Shown here: piece after piece, positions 51,583 through 60,612 of the stretch | How positions within the stretch are numbered: the stretch's first letter is position 1 | How the letters are laid out: every line of letters starts with the position of its first letter | Source: Nocardioides sp. BGMRC 2183 | GTDB taxonomy: Bacteria; Actinomycetota; Actinomycetes; Propionibacteriales; Nocardioidaceae | DNA length: 64,000 bases | Direction: 5' to 3' | Assembly (NCBI GenBank): GCA_008123405.1 | Contig: VSSA01000015.1 | Location: 1 to 64,000 of the forward strand | Notes under the pieces: model-generated | What the model was told of the DNA's origin: nothing | Databases searched by the model: none | Seen by the model: only the letters and a program-made list of their open reading frames with translations | Translations under genes and position numbers: made by a program

Positions 51583-53436
51583 GTGACCGACACTCCTCCC
51601 GCCGACGGCGGGGCTACGCCGGCGGCCAAGACGGCTCCCGCGAAGAAGCGCGGCGGCCTCAACTCGATGCTGATCGCCGACCTGAAGGCGATGGCCGGCG
51701 CGATGGGTATCGCCGGCGCCGGGTCGATGAAGAAGGCGCAGCTGGTCGAGGCGATCAAGAATCACCAGGCGCAGCACGCGGCGAGCAAGGCGGCCAAGGC
51801 AGAGGCCGCCGCGCCGACCGTCGGGACCGCTGCCACCGGCGACACGAAGTCCGCCCCCGAGCAGGGCGATCGCCCGGCCGGGCAGCGAAGCGACCGTCGT
51901 GGCGACCGGAAGCGCGAGCAGCCAGACGACCGGTCCGACCGGCAGGGTCAGGGCAAGCAGGACCGCCAGGAGAAGCAGGGTCGGCAGCAGGACGAGGCGC
52001 CGGGCAAGACCTCCGACAAGCCGCAGCAGGACCGGCAGGAGAAGCAGGACCGGCAGGACAAGCAGGACCGCCAGGACCGCCAGGACAAGCAGGACCGGCA
52101 GGAGAAGCAGCCGCAGCAGGACAAGCAGCCGCAGCAGGACAAGCAGCCGCAGCAGGACAAGCAGCCGCAGCAGGAGAAGCAGCGCGGCGACGCCGCAGCG
52201 CAGGACGACGACGCGGACGGCGAGGGCGGCAGCCGCCGCAACCGGCGCCGTCGTGGCCGTGACCGCACCGGCCGCGCTCGCAACGAGCCGGACACGGAGG
52301 TGCGCGAGGACGACGTACTCGTGCCGGCGGCGGGCATCTTGGACGTCTTGGACAACTACGCCTTCGTGCGCACCAGCGGCTATCTCGCCGGCGCCGACGA
52401 CGTCTATCTCTCGCTCGCACTGGTGCGGAAGTACGGGCTGCGCCGCGGTGACGCGGTGGCAGGTCAGGTGCGGCAGCCGCGGGACGGCGAGCGCCGGGAG
52501 AAGTTCAACCCGATGGTCCGCATCGACACCGTCAACGGCGCCGACCCCGAGCAGTCGAAGAACCGTCCGGAGTTCGATGCTCTGGTCCCGGTCCATCCGA
52601 CCGACCGGCTGCGGATGGAGACCGGTGCGGCCGACGCCACTGGTCGCACGATCGACCTGATCGCCCCGCTCGGCAAGGGCCAGCGGGGACTGGTGATCGC
52701 CCCCGGGCGCTCGGGCAAGACCGCGCTGCTGCGCTCGGTCGCCACCGCGATCACCGCCAACAATCCGGAGTGTCACCTGATGGTGGTGCTCGTCGACGAA
52801 CGGCCGGAGGAGGTCACCGACTTCCGTCGCTCGGTCAAGGGTGAGGTCATCTCCAGCACCTTCGACCACCCGGCCACCGATCACACGAGCGTCGCGGAGC
52901 TCGCGATCGAGCGTGCCAAGCGTCTGGTCGAGCTCGGTCACGACGTGGTGATGCTCCTGGACGGCCTGACCCGTCTGGGCCGCGCCTACAACCTGGCGGC
53001 GCCACCGAACGGGCGGGTGCTGGCGGGCGGCGTGGACGCCTCTGCGCTCTACCAGCCGAAGCGGTTCTTCGGTGCGGCGCGCAACGTGGAGGACGGCGGA
53101 TCGCTGACCATCCTCGCCACGGTCCGGGTCGAGTCCGGCTCCGCGACGGACGACGCGATCTTCGAGGAGCTGCAGGGCACCGCCAACCACGAGTTGCGCC
53201 TGCGCCGGGATCTGGTCGCGCAGGGGCTCTTCCCGGCCGTTGACCTGGTGGCGTCCGGCACCCGCCACGAGTCGGACCTGGTCGGGGAGCAGGAGGCAGC
53301 GATCCTGTCGACCCTGCGACGCCGCCTGACGGGCAGCCACGACGCCGAGCCGCTGGCCGAGCTGCTGCAGCAGATCGCCAGTTCGCAGAGCAACGTCGAG
53401 CTGCTCACCCGGGTCCAGCGCGGCGCGCTCTCCTGA
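51583..53436 (+). CDS. rho: Transcription termination factor Rho
   Basis: A 617-residue Rho with an actinobacterial insert. Residues 20-65 hold the Rho N-terminal SAP-like domain (LNSMLIADLKAMAGAMGIAGAGSMKKAQLVEAIKNHQ). Residues about 95-230 are a low-complexity linker of Q, K, D and R, with four perfect KQPQQD-type units. The CSD-like RNA-binding domain follows (DDVLVPAAGILDVLDNYAFVRTSGYL). The ATPase has APGRSGKTALLRSV (Walker A) and VVMLLDGLTRLGRAYN. GTG 51583 follows GGAAGGG. The Q-rich linker is unusual; mycobacterial and Micrococcus linkers are R/N/D-rich. Confidence 0.95.
   Translation: MTDTPPADGGATPAAKTAPAKKRGGLNSMLIADLKAMAGAMGIAGAGSMKKAQLVEAIKNHQAQHAASKAAKAEAAAPTVGTAATGDTKSAPEQGDRPAGQRSDRRGDRKREQPDDRSDRQGQGKQDRQEKQGRQQDEAPGKTSDKPQQDRQEKQDRQDKQDRQDRQDKQDRQEKQPQQDKQPQQDKQPQQDKQPQQEKQRGDAAAQDDDADGEGGSRRNRRRRGRDRTGRARNEPDTEVREDDVLVPAAGILDVLDNYAFVRTSGYLAGADDVYLSLALVRKYGLRRGDAVAGQVRQPRDGERREKFNPMVRIDTVNGADPEQSKNRPEFDALVPVHPTDRLRMETGAADATGRTIDLIAPLGKGQRGLVIAPGRSGKTALLRSVATAITANNPECHLMVVLVDERPEEVTDFRRSVKGEVISSTFDHPATDHTSVAELAIERAKRLVELGHDVVMLLDGLTRLGRAYNLAAPPNGRVLAGGVDASALYQPKRFFGAARNVEDGGSLTILATVRVESGSATDDAIFEELQGTANHELRLRRDLVAQGLFPAVDLVASGTRHESDLVGEQEAAILSTLRRRLTGSHDAEPLAELLQQIASSQSNVELLTRVQRGALS
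52105..52176. repeat. 18-bp tandem repeat in rho
   Basis: Four contiguous 18-bp units starting AAGCAGCCGCAGCAG (52105, 52123, 52141, 52159) encode KQPQQD three times and then KQPQQE. They lie in the disordered linker, downstream of a less regular DRQ/DKQ repeat. Length variation between strains is likely. Confidence 0.9.
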
Positions 53437-53494
53437 CCGCGCATCACACGCTGTCGACCCCGCCGAACGCCTGACCGGGAGCAGCAGCCGGCGA

Positions 53495-53524
53495 TTGGTC
53501 CGGCTCCCGGCCGGCGCGTAGAAT
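53495..53524 (+). promoter_or_regulatory. rpmE promoter
   Basis: TTGGTC at 53495-53500, 18 nt spacing, TAGAAT at 53519-53524. The predicted leader before ATG 53603 is about 72 nt and contains GC-rich stems, fitting an r-protein leader. A CCGGGAGC-type hairpin lies just upstream, likely terminating rho. Confidence 0.6.
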
Positions 53525-53602
53525 CACCGGTTGGCTCCGGTTCACGTCCCACAACCCGTGCGGGCGACCCGGAACCCTCGAACCCCCCTTGTGAGGACAT
53601 CC

Positions 53603-53818
53603 ATGAAGAAGGACATCCACCCCGACTACGTGGTGACCACGGTGACCTGCACCTGCGGCGCCAACTTCACCACGCGCAGCACCGCGACCTCCGGCACGAT
53701 CCACGCCGACGTCTGCTCGCAGTGCCACCCGTTCTACACGGGCAAGCAGAAGATCCTCGACACCGGCGGCCGCGTCGCCCGCTTCGAGGCCAAGTACGGC
53801 AAGGCCGCCAAGAAGTAG
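53603..53818 (+). CDS. rpmE: Ribosomal protein bL31 (zinc-binding form)
   Basis: A 71-residue protein: [31 protein letters not shown] and [29 protein letters not shown]. The C-x-C and C-x-x-C pairs mark the zinc-containing (C+) type A protein, a zinc reservoir that is often exchanged under zinc limitation. ATG 53603 follows GTGAGGA. A terminator with a T-run follows. Confidence 0.95.
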   Translation: MKKDIHPDYVVTTVTCTCGANFTTRSTATSGTIHADVCSQCHPFYTGKQKILDTGGRVARFEAKYGKAAKK

Positions 53819-53830
53819 CGGCCCATCCGC

Positions 53831-53870
53831 GCCGGTCCTGCCCCGCTGGGGCGGGGCCGGCGTCTGTTTT
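53831..53870 (+). terminator. Terminator after rpmE
   Basis: A GC-rich stem (GCCGG...GCCCCGC with GCGGGGC...CGGC) is followed by TCTGTTTT. It has a small bulge and lies 12 nt after the stop codon. Confidence 0.7.
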
Positions 53871-53940
53871 CCCACCTGCCCCACCAGTCACACCGCCCCG
53901 GCGTTCCTGTCACTTCTCAGGGGTTGCAGCGGCCGGGAAG

Positions 53941-53974
53941 TGTCGGGATCCCCGGTTCACCGGGGATCCCGACA
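53941..53974. repeat. Perfect 15-bp hairpin in the prfA leader
   Basis: TGTCGGGATCCCCGG at 53941-53955 and its exact inverse at 53960-53974 flank a TTCA loop, 26 nt before the prfA start. It is followed by AGAGGAGGAG, not a U-run, so it may affect translation or read-through. Confidence 0.7.
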
Positions 53975-53999
53975 CTCGCAACGCAGAGGAGGAGCGAGG

Positions 54000-55073
54000 G
54001 TGTTCGAAGCCGTCGACGGCATGTTGGCCGAGCACCAGGAGCTCGAGGCACGCCTGGCGCTCCCGGAGACGCACGCCGACGCCCGGCTGGCGCGCACCCT
54101 CAACCGTCGCTATGCCGACCTGAGCGGCATCATCGCGACCTGGCGGGAGTGGCGGCGCCTTGGTGAGGATGCCGAAGCCGCCCGAGAGCTCGCCGAGGAC
54201 GATCCGGCCTTCGCCGAGGAGGTCGCCGAGCTCCGTGCCGGGCAGGAGGAGGCCGCTGAACGGCTGCGGCGCCTGCTGGTGCCCCGGGACGAGGCCGACG
54301 ACAAGGACGCGCTGCTCGAGGTCAAGTCCGGCGAGGGCGGTGAGGAGAGTGCACTGTTCGCCGGCGACCTGCTGCGGATGTACACCCGCTACGCCGAGCA
54401 GCGTGGTTGGCGGATCGAGGTCCTCGACGCCACCGAGTCCGACCTGGGCGGCTACAAGTCGGTGACGGTCGCGGTCAAGGGTGGGTCGAGCGAGCCCGGC
54501 CAGGCGCCGTACGGCCTGCTGAAGTTCGAGGGCGGTGTGCACCGGGTGCAGCGGGTACCGGTGACCGAGTCCCAGGGGCGGGTGCACACCAGCGCTGCAG
54601 GCGTGCTGGTGATGCCCGAAGCCGAGCAGATCGACGTGGAGATCCACGACAACGATCTGCGCATCGATGTCTTCCGCAGCAGCGGGCCGGGGGGCCAGAG
54701 CGTCAACACCACCGACTCGGCGGTGCGGATCACCCACCTGCCCACCGGGATCGTGGTCAGCTGCCAGAACGAGAAGTCTCAGCTGCAGAACAAGGACCAG
54801 GCGATGCGCATCCTCCGGGCGCGTCTCCTGCAGGCCGCCCAGGATGCTGCCGACGCCGAGGCCAGCGATGCCCGTCGCAGCCAGGTCCGCACGGTCGATC
54901 GCTCCGAGCGGATCCGGACCTACAACTTCCCCGAGAACCGGATCTCCGACCACCGCACCGGCTACAAGTCCTACAACCTCGACCAGGTGCTCGACGGCGA
55001 CCTTCAGCCGGTGCTCGACTCCTGCGTGGAGTCCGACCTGGCCGCCCGCCTTGCCGCCCTAGGAGACGGCTGA
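54000..55073 (+). CDS. prfA: Peptide chain release factor RF1
   Basis: A 357-residue release factor. [44 protein letters not shown], and [26 protein letters not shown] with the GGQ near residue 230. The stop-codon-reading loop has the RF1-type P-x-T (PVTESQGR region), so it reads UAA and UAG. PrmC, whose gene follows, methylates the GGQ glutamine. GTG 54000 follows GGAGGAG. The region after its stop holds copy 2 of the repeat family. Confidence 0.95.
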   Translation: MFEAVDGMLAEHQELEARLALPETHADARLARTLNRRYADLSGIIATWREWRRLGEDAEAARELAEDDPAFAEEVAELRAGQEEAAERLRRLLVPRDEADDKDALLEVKSGEGGEESALFAGDLLRMYTRYAEQRGWRIEVLDATESDLGGYKSVTVAVKGGSSEPGQAPYGLLKFEGGVHRVQRVPVTESQGRVHTSAAGVLVMPEAEQIDVEIHDNDLRIDVFRSSGPGGQSVNTTDSAVRITHLPTGIVVSCQNEKSQLQNKDQAMRILRARLLQAAQDAADAEASDARRSQVRTVDRSERIRTYNFPENRISDHRTGYKSYNLDQVLDGDLQPVLDSCVESDLAARLAALGDG

Positions 55074-55083
55074 ACCATGCGTC

Positions 55084-55205
55084 CTACTACGCGCCGCGAT
55101 GCGGCACGCTGGCTGCGCCGCCCTCACTCATCAGGCGTCCAGCCTGCCATCGCTCCGGCGACTTGCCAGCGCACTCGCCTCGCGACGCTCGCTACGGCCG
55201 CATCG
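55084..55205. repeat. Copy 2 of the 114-nt intergenic repeat family
   Basis: The core 55084-55197 matches 5621-5734: 32 of 35 in its first part and 31 of 36 in its last part, with equal total length (114 nt) but a divergent middle. Here the ends also pair, CGATGCGGC near 55098 with GCCGCATCG near 55196. It lies between prfA and prmC, so it is transcribed within the operon. Confidence 0.6.
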
Positions 55206-55234
55206 TTCAGCACCCTCCTCGAGGAGTGAGTGGC

Positions 55235-56080
55235 GTGGACACCCGCCGATCGTTGATCGCCGAGGCCGCCGCGGCGCTCGGGGCGGCCGGCGTCGCCAGC
55301 CCGGAGTACGACGCGGACGAGCTGCTCGCCCACGTGCTCGGGATCGGGCGCCAGGAGCTCGTCTTCGTCGGCGCGGTCGCGCCTGACGTGAGCGTGCGCT
55401 TCTGGGAGCTGGTGGCCCGGCGCGTACGGCGTGAGCCGCTCCAGCACCTCCTCGGCACCGCCGCCTTCCGGTACGTCGAGCTGGCGGTCGGACCGGGCGT
55501 CTTCGTGCCCCGGCCGGAGACCGAGCTGCTCGCGGGGTGGGCGATCGAACGTGCCCGTGAGCTCGAGGCGCCGGTCGTGGTCGACCTGTGCACCGGCTCC
55601 GGGGCGATCGCCCGGGCCCTCGCCGACGAGGCGCCGCACGCGCGGATCCACGCTGTCGAGCTCAGCGAGGACGCCTTCGGGTGGGCGGCGCGGAACCTGG
55701 CCGACACCGGTGTCGACCTGCGTCTGGGGGACCTCGCGACTGCGTTCGACGACCTGCTCGGCACGGTGGACATCGTGGTCAGCAATCCGCCCTACGTCCC
55801 CCTGGATGCGTGGGAGTCGGTGGCCCCTGAGGCGCGTGACCACGATCCCCATCTCGCCCTGTTCTCCGGTGACGACGGTCTCGATGCGATCCGGACGCTG
55901 GCGAGTCGCGGGGCACAGCTGCTGCGACCCGGTGGGGTGATCGGCGTCGAGCACGCCGACGTACAGCAGGTCGTCGCGCCGGAGGCCTTCGCGCGCACCG
56001 GTCATTGGCAGGAGATCCGGGACCACTGCGACCTCGCCGACCGGCCGCGGTACCTGACCGCCCGCCGAGTGACGCGGTGA
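55235..56080 (+). CDS. prmC: Release factor glutamine N5-methyltransferase PrmC
   Basis: A 281-residue SAM enzyme. An N-terminal helical domain (ADELLAHVLGIGRQEL, RREPLQHLLGTAAFRYVELAVGPGVFVPRPETELL) precedes the methyltransferase fold with VVDLCTGSGAIARALADEAP and the catalytic SNPPYVPLDAW. It methylates the GGQ glutamine of RF1 and RF2. GTG 55235 follows GAGGAG at 8 nt; GTG 55226 lies within that Shine-Dalgarno and is less likely. Confidence 0.95.
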   Translation: MDTRRSLIAEAAAALGAAGVASPEYDADELLAHVLGIGRQELVFVGAVAPDVSVRFWELVARRVRREPLQHLLGTAAFRYVELAVGPGVFVPRPETELLAGWAIERARELEAPVVVDLCTGSGAIARALADEAPHARIHAVELSEDAFGWAARNLADTGVDLRLGDLATAFDDLLGTVDIVVSNPPYVPLDAWESVAPEARDHDPHLALFSGDDGLDAIRTLASRGAQLLRPGGVIGVEHADVQQVVAPEAFARTGHWQEIRDHCDLADRPRYLTARRVTR

Positions 56081-56084
56081 GAGG

Positions 56085-56801
56085 ATGAGGGACGTGACCG
56101 CCGAACTGATGCCCACCGGCACCGCCGATGAGCGCGAAGCCGCCGTCGAGGCGGCCAGTCTCGCGCTCCAGCGCGGTCGGCTCGTGGTGCTCCCGACCGA
56201 CACGGTCTACGGGGTCGCCGCAGACGCCTTCGATCCGGACGCCGTGGCGCGGCTGCTGGCCGCCAAGGGCCGTGGCCGGGAGATGCCGCCGCCGGTCCTG
56301 GTCGGCTCCGCGACCACCCTGGATGCGCTGGCGACCAGGGTTCCGGCGTACGTGCGTGGCTTGGTGGAGAAGTTCTGGCCAGGGCCGTTGACAGTGGTCT
56401 GCCACCAGCAGCCCTCGCTCCAGTGGGACCTGGGGGAGACCCGAGGCACGGTCGCGGTGCGGATGCCCGACCATGCGGTCGCACGCGAGCTCCTCGATCG
56501 CACTGGTCCGCTGGCGGTGAGCTCGGCGAACCTGACCGGACAGGACGCCGCGACCGACGCGCAGGCAGCGGTCCGGATGCTGGGGGAGTCGGTCGTGGTC
56601 GTGCTCGACGACGGCCCGACCCCCGGCCTGACGCCGTCCACCATCGTCGACGCGACCAGCGATCGTCCTCGGCTGCTCCGGCTCGGAGCGATCTCGGTGG
56701 CCGAGCTGGACGCCGCGCTGGCCGAGCACGCGGTGAGCGTGGAGGTCGAGGAGGACACGAGCACTGACGAACCACAGCCCACACCTCCGGAAGGGGAGTG
56801 A
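56085..56801 (+). CDS. Threonylcarbamoyl-AMP synthase (Sua5/YwlC/YrdC)
   Basis: A 238-residue protein whose main part is a YrdC domain: GRLVVLPTDTVYGVAADAFD, LLAAKGRGREMPPPVLVGS, KFWPGPLTVVCHQQ, VAVRMPDHAVARELLDRTGPLAVSSANLTGQDA and PSTIVDAT. It makes threonylcarbamoyl-AMP for t6A tRNA modification. The acidic C-terminus is not the full Sua5 domain, so it is the YrdC-type length. ATG 56085 and GTG 56094 are both possible starts; GTG has GAGG upstream at suitable spacing. Confidence 0.93.
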   Translation: MRDVTAELMPTGTADEREAAVEAASLALQRGRLVVLPTDTVYGVAADAFDPDAVARLLAAKGRGREMPPPVLVGSATTLDALATRVPAYVRGLVEKFWPGPLTVVCHQQPSLQWDLGETRGTVAVRMPDHAVARELLDRTGPLAVSSANLTGQDAATDAQAAVRMLGESVVVVLDDGPTPGLTPSTIVDATSDRPRLLRLGAISVAELDAALAEHAVSVEVEEDTSTDEPQPTPPEGE

Positions 56802-56807
56802 GGCTCG

Positions 56808-58139
56808 GTGCGGGAGTACCTGCTCGTCTTCCTGGTCGCGGCCGCGGTGACCTATCTCCTCACCGTGGTCGCCCGGGAGGTGGCGCTGCGCACGCATGCT
56901 GTCGCGAAGGTCCGCGACCGCGACGTGCACGCCGAGCCGATCCCCTACCTGGGCGGATTGGCGATGATGGGCGGCCTGGCGGCGGCGTACCTGGTCGCGC
57001 GTGAGCTCCCGTTCCTCTCCCGGAGCAATCCCTTCGTCTTCGAGGATGCGCGGTCGGTGCTGATCGCCGGCGCGATGGTCTGCACGGTCGGCGTGATCGA
57101 CGACATCTTCGACTTGGACGCCCTGACCAAGTTCGGCGGCCAGGTCCTTGCGGTGGGCTATCTGGTCTACTCCGGCATCCAGTTCAGCTGGTTCTTCCAG
57201 TCCGACGGCTCGCAGTTCTCCTTGGACTCCGCCCAGGGTGCCCTGCTGACCGCACTGATCGTGCTGACCACCGTGAACGCGGTGAACTTCATCGACGGTC
57301 TGGACGGTCTGGCGGCCGGCGTGATCGGGATCAGCGCGATGGCGTTCTTCGTGTTCAGCTATTCACTCCTGGTGCTCAACGAGGTCAGCCTCGCCGCGAC
57401 GGGAGCGGTCCTCTCGGCCGCACTGGCGGGTGCCTGCATCGGCTTCCTCGGCCACAACTTCCATCCGGCGCGGATCTTCATGGGCGACAGCGGCTCGATG
57501 CTGATCGGGCTGGTGCTCTCCTCCACCGCGATCACGGTCACCACCCAGTTCGGTCCGGGCGTGCTCACCAGCGGCGCGGACGGCGTGCGCGCCAACCTGC
57601 TGCCCATGCTGCTCCCGGTCGCGCTGCCGATCCTGATCCTGATCGTTCCGTTGGTGGACCTGGTCCTCGCCGTGGTACGTCGTACCCGCGCCGGACGCTC
57701 CCCGTTCGCGCCGGACAAGCAGCACCTGCATCACCGTCTGCTCGAGATCGGGCACTCACATCGGCGTGCGGTGGTGATCATGTGGCTGTGGGCCGGTCTC
57801 ATCGCGTTCGGCACCGTGCTGGCCAGCCTGTTCACCGGACCGGGGCTCTGGGTGGGCCTGGCCGTCGCCACGGCGGTGACTGTCGCACTCACGTTCCTGC
57901 TGCCCGGGGTGCACCCGCCATTGGAGGAGCAGGGCGATGTGCCCGCGACCGAGCTGCCGCCCGACGCGCACGGAACACTGCCCCAGACCTCACCCGAAAC
58001 GTCGGCGGACCAGGTCGCGATGACGGTGCGCGCAGGCGTGGAGATGCCCCCGATGAGGCCCCCCAGTGCTGCTAGTGATAACTTTCACGAACTCCCGCAA
58101 GGGCTGATCGAGACCCCGAAAGAACGGCCGCCGACATGA
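56808..58139 (+). CDS. wecA: Polyprenyl-phosphate GlcNAc-1-phosphate transferase (WecA/Rfe family)
   Basis: A 443-residue integral membrane protein with about 11 helices. The MraY/WecA motifs are AEPIPYLGGLAMMGGL, GVIDDIFDLDALTKFGGQ, VNFIDGLDGLAAGVIG, NFHPARIFMGDSGSMLIG and PDKQHLHHRLLEIGHSHRRAV. It transfers GlcNAc-1-phosphate to decaprenyl or undecaprenyl phosphate, the first step of wall glycopolymer linkage-unit synthesis. GTG 56808 follows GGGGAGTGAGG. Its last bases overlap the next gene by 4 nt. The M. tuberculosis equivalent is Rv1302. Confidence 0.92.
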   Translation: MREYLLVFLVAAAVTYLLTVVAREVALRTHAVAKVRDRDVHAEPIPYLGGLAMMGGLAAAYLVARELPFLSRSNPFVFEDARSVLIAGAMVCTVGVIDDIFDLDALTKFGGQVLAVGYLVYSGIQFSWFFQSDGSQFSLDSAQGALLTALIVLTTVNAVNFIDGLDGLAAGVIGISAMAFFVFSYSLLVLNEVSLAATGAVLSAALAGACIGFLGHNFHPARIFMGDSGSMLIGLVLSSTAITVTTQFGPGVLTSGADGVRANLLPMLLPVALPILILIVPLVDLVLAVVRRTRAGRSPFAPDKQHLHHRLLEIGHSHRRAVVIMWLWAGLIAFGTVLASLFTGPGLWVGLAVATAVTVALTFLLPGVHPPLEEQGDVPATELPPDAHGTLPQTSPETSADQVAMTVRAGVEMPPMRPPSAASDNFHELPQGLIETPKERPPT

Positions 58140-58579
58140 CGACCGAGACCAGCCGAGGCACTACCGGCACCGCCGGCCTGGTGTACGGGGCCGCCGCGGG
58201 CGGTGGTGCGGGTCTCGCCGTGGTGGTGGCTGGACTGGCCTTCGGTGGATCGGCCGGCGCCGGGGGTGCCCTGGTCGGCACTGTGCTGGTGGTGGGGGTC
58301 CTGGCCTTCGGCGCCTTCTCGGTGAACCTGATTGCCGGCGTGATGCCGGCGGTGTCGTTCATCGTCGCGCTGGTCACCTACGCCGCCCAGTCCGTGACCG
58401 GTCTGGTGGTGTTGGTGGCGCTGCACCGCAGCGGACTGCTCGACGACGGGACCCTCTCCCGGGGATGGCTCGCCGCTGCCGTGGTGACCTCCGCTATGGC
58501 CTGGTCCGCCGGTCAGATCGTGGCCCTCAAGCGGGTCCGGATCCCGATCTACACGCTTCCTGGGGCGGGTGCGCGCTGA
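58136..58579 (+). CDS. Membrane protein upstream of the atp operon (Rv1303-like)
   Basis: A 147-residue protein with four helices (GLVYGAAAGGGAGLAVVVAGLAFG, GALVGTVLVVGVLAFGAFSVNLIAG, PAVSFIVALVTYAAQSVTGLVVLVAL, WLAAAVVTSAMAWSAGQIVAL). Its position and length match Rv1303, annotated as an ATP synthase-associated protein. AtpI-type assembly help is an inference. It overlaps wecA by 4 nt. Confidence 0.75.
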   Translation: MTTETSRGTTGTAGLVYGAAAGGGAGLAVVVAGLAFGGSAGAGGALVGTVLVVGVLAFGAFSVNLIAGVMPAVSFIVALVTYAAQSVTGLVVLVALHRSGLLDDGTLSRGWLAAAVVTSAMAWSAGQIVALKRVRIPIYTLPGAGAR

Positions 58580-58593
58580 ATGGGCTCGCCTGC

Positions 58594-58599
58594 TATTGT
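58594..58599 (+). promoter_or_regulatory. atp operon promoter
   Basis: TGCTATTGT is an extended -10 (TG-N-TATTGT). It lies 10 nt before ATG 58610, so the leader would be about 3-4 nt. It may drive the AtpZ-like gene and the atp genes independently of the upstream operon. Confidence 0.5.
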
Positions 58600-58609
58600 C
58601 CCGACCGCG

Positions 58610-58870
58610 ATGGCTCAGCCGAACCACCCGTCGAGCGAACCCGAGTCCTCCCCGCAGGGGGACCCCTGGCACGCGTTCGGCTACCTCCTCTCCGGGGTGC
58701 TTTTCTACGGGGGGATCGGCTGGGTCCTCGACGCATGGCTGGGCACCCCTTACCTGGTCGTCGTCGGCATCCTGATCGGTGCGGGCCTGGGGATCTACAT
58801 GACATTCGCTCGGTTCGGTGGCCTCACCGCCGGCACGACAGATGAGCAGCTAAGGCAGGAGAAAGAGTGA
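58610..58870 (+). CDS. AtpZ/AtpI-family ATP synthase accessory protein
   Basis: An 86-residue protein: a polar Pro/Ser-rich start, then two helices with GDPWHAFGYLLSGVLFYGGIGWVLDAWLGTPYLVVVGILIGAGLGIYMTF. This two-helix hairpin with a glycine-rich turn is the AtpZ/AtpI type, thought to assist c-ring assembly or Mg transport. ATG 58610 is chosen over 58580 because of the promoter just upstream. Its stop overlaps the atpB GTG by 4 nt. Confidence 0.82.
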   Translation: MAQPNHPSSEPESSPQGDPWHAFGYLLSGVLFYGGIGWVLDAWLGTPYLVVVGILIGAGLGIYMTFARFGGLTAGTTDEQLRQEKE

Positions 58871-59682
58871 GCCTCACCGCTTCGATCGCGGCATCGGCCG
58901 TGACCGCCGCCGACGACTCGGGCTTTCACGCCCCGGGGCCGGGCAGCTTCGAGCTGCCCGCCGTCTTCGAGGTAGCAGGGTTCGGCGTCACCAAGCCGAT
59001 GCTCCTGCTGGTGCTCTCGGCCGTGGTCGTGATCTGGTTCGGGATCGCCTCCTCGCGCAGCACCAGCCTGGTGCCCGGCCGGCTGCAGTACGTCGGCGAG
59101 TCGTCCTACGGCTTCATCCGCAACTCCATCGGCCGCGACAACATCGGCAGCGAGCACTTCGTCAAGTTCGTGCCGTATCTGTTCACGTTGTTCGCGTTCA
59201 TCCTGGTGAACAACTACTTCGGCCTGATCCCCTTCGTCCAGTACCCGACGATGTCGCGGATCGGCTTCGTCGCCCCGCTGGCGATCATCTCCTGGCTGGT
59301 CTTCATCGGCAGCGGCATCTGGAAGCACGGCCCGCTCGGCTACCTCAAGCACGCGACCATGCCCTCGGGCATCAAGGGTCCGATCCTCATCGTGCTGGTG
59401 CCGCTGGAGTTCTTCTCCAACATCGTGGTCCGGCCGTTCACGCTCTCCCTGCGTCTGTTCGGCAACATGTTCGCCGGCCACCTCCTGCTCATCCTGTTCG
59501 CCACCGGTGGTGCTGCGCTGATCGTCAGCGGCAACATCTTCTACGGCGGCGTCGGGGTGCTGGCCTTCGTGATGGGCATCGGCATCAGCTTCCTCGAGAT
59601 GCTGGTGATGTTCCTCCAGGCCTATGTGTTCACGCTGCTCTCGGCGATGTACATCGGTGAGGCGCTCGCGGACGAGCACTGA
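58867..59682 (+). CDS. atpB: ATP synthase subunit a
   Basis: A 271-residue F0 subunit. Helices with [15 protein letters not shown]-like [47 protein letters not shown] (with the essential Arg in LSLRLFGN) and [26 protein letters not shown] (glutamate-rich last helix). It forms the proton half-channels. GTG 58867 overlaps the previous stop and has AGGAGAAAGA upstream. Confidence 0.95.
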   Translation: MSLTASIAASAVTAADDSGFHAPGPGSFELPAVFEVAGFGVTKPMLLLVLSAVVVIWFGIASSRSTSLVPGRLQYVGESSYGFIRNSIGRDNIGSEHFVKFVPYLFTLFAFILVNNYFGLIPFVQYPTMSRIGFVAPLAIISWLVFIGSGIWKHGPLGYLKHATMPSGIKGPILIVLVPLEFFSNIVVRPFTLSLRLFGNMFAGHLLLILFATGGAALIVSGNIFYGGVGVLAFVMGIGISFLEMLVMFLQAYVFTLLSAMYIGEALADEH

Positions 59683-59775
59683 GCAGGACCCGGGCCCCGG
59701 CCCGGGGGTGCCCGTCGGGGACGAGCACCGCACAGACCACAACACCAATAGGCACAACAAGAGTTTCGCCAACAC

Positions 59776-59798
59776 GCGGCGCCGGAGGACGGCGCCGC
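59776..59798 (+). promoter_or_regulatory. Hairpin upstream of atpE
   Basis: GCGGCGCC and GGCGCCGC form a stem with a short GGAGGA-type loop, 18 nt before the atpE start and upstream of its GAAAGG Shine-Dalgarno. Such elements often boost c-subunit translation, since the ring needs about ten copies. That role is an inference. Confidence 0.45.
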
Positions 59799-59815
59799 CG
59801 ACGAAAGGAAAAGCC

Positions 59816-60025
59816 GTGGAAGGCTCCGCAAACTTGATCGGCCTCGGCCTCGCTGCGATCGGACCGGGTGTCGGTATCGGTCTGATCTTCGCCGCGTTCA
59901 TCAGCGGTGTGGCCCGCCAGCCGGAGGCCCAGAGCCGCCTGCAGTCGATCGCCATCCTGGGATTCGTTCTCGCCGAGGCCCTCTACATCATCACCTTGGC
60001 GCTGGCGTTCGTCCTGCCACTCTGA
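59816..60025 (+). CDS. atpE: ATP synthase subunit c
   Basis: A 69-residue proteolipid: two helices, [33 protein letters not shown] and [18 protein letters not shown]. The proton-carrying acid is E54 in VLAEALYI. The RQPEA loop contacts the gamma/epsilon subunits. Start GTG 59816 is set by GAAAGG about 7 nt upstream. Confidence 0.95.
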   Translation: MEGSANLIGLGLAAIGPGVGIGLIFAAFISGVARQPEAQSRLQSIAILGFVLAEALYIITLALAFVLPL

Positions 60026-60039
60026 CCTTCGTCCCCTGA

Positions 60040-60611
<572 letters not shown>

Positions 60612-60612
<1 letters not shown>

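Noticed and set aside
52105-52176. CRISPR or IS-related repeat
   Set aside because: The units are 18 bp, coding and in frame within rho.
53941-53974. Intrinsic terminator before prfA
   Set aside because: No U-run follows and the prfA Shine-Dalgarno is close downstream, so it is listed as a leader hairpin instead.
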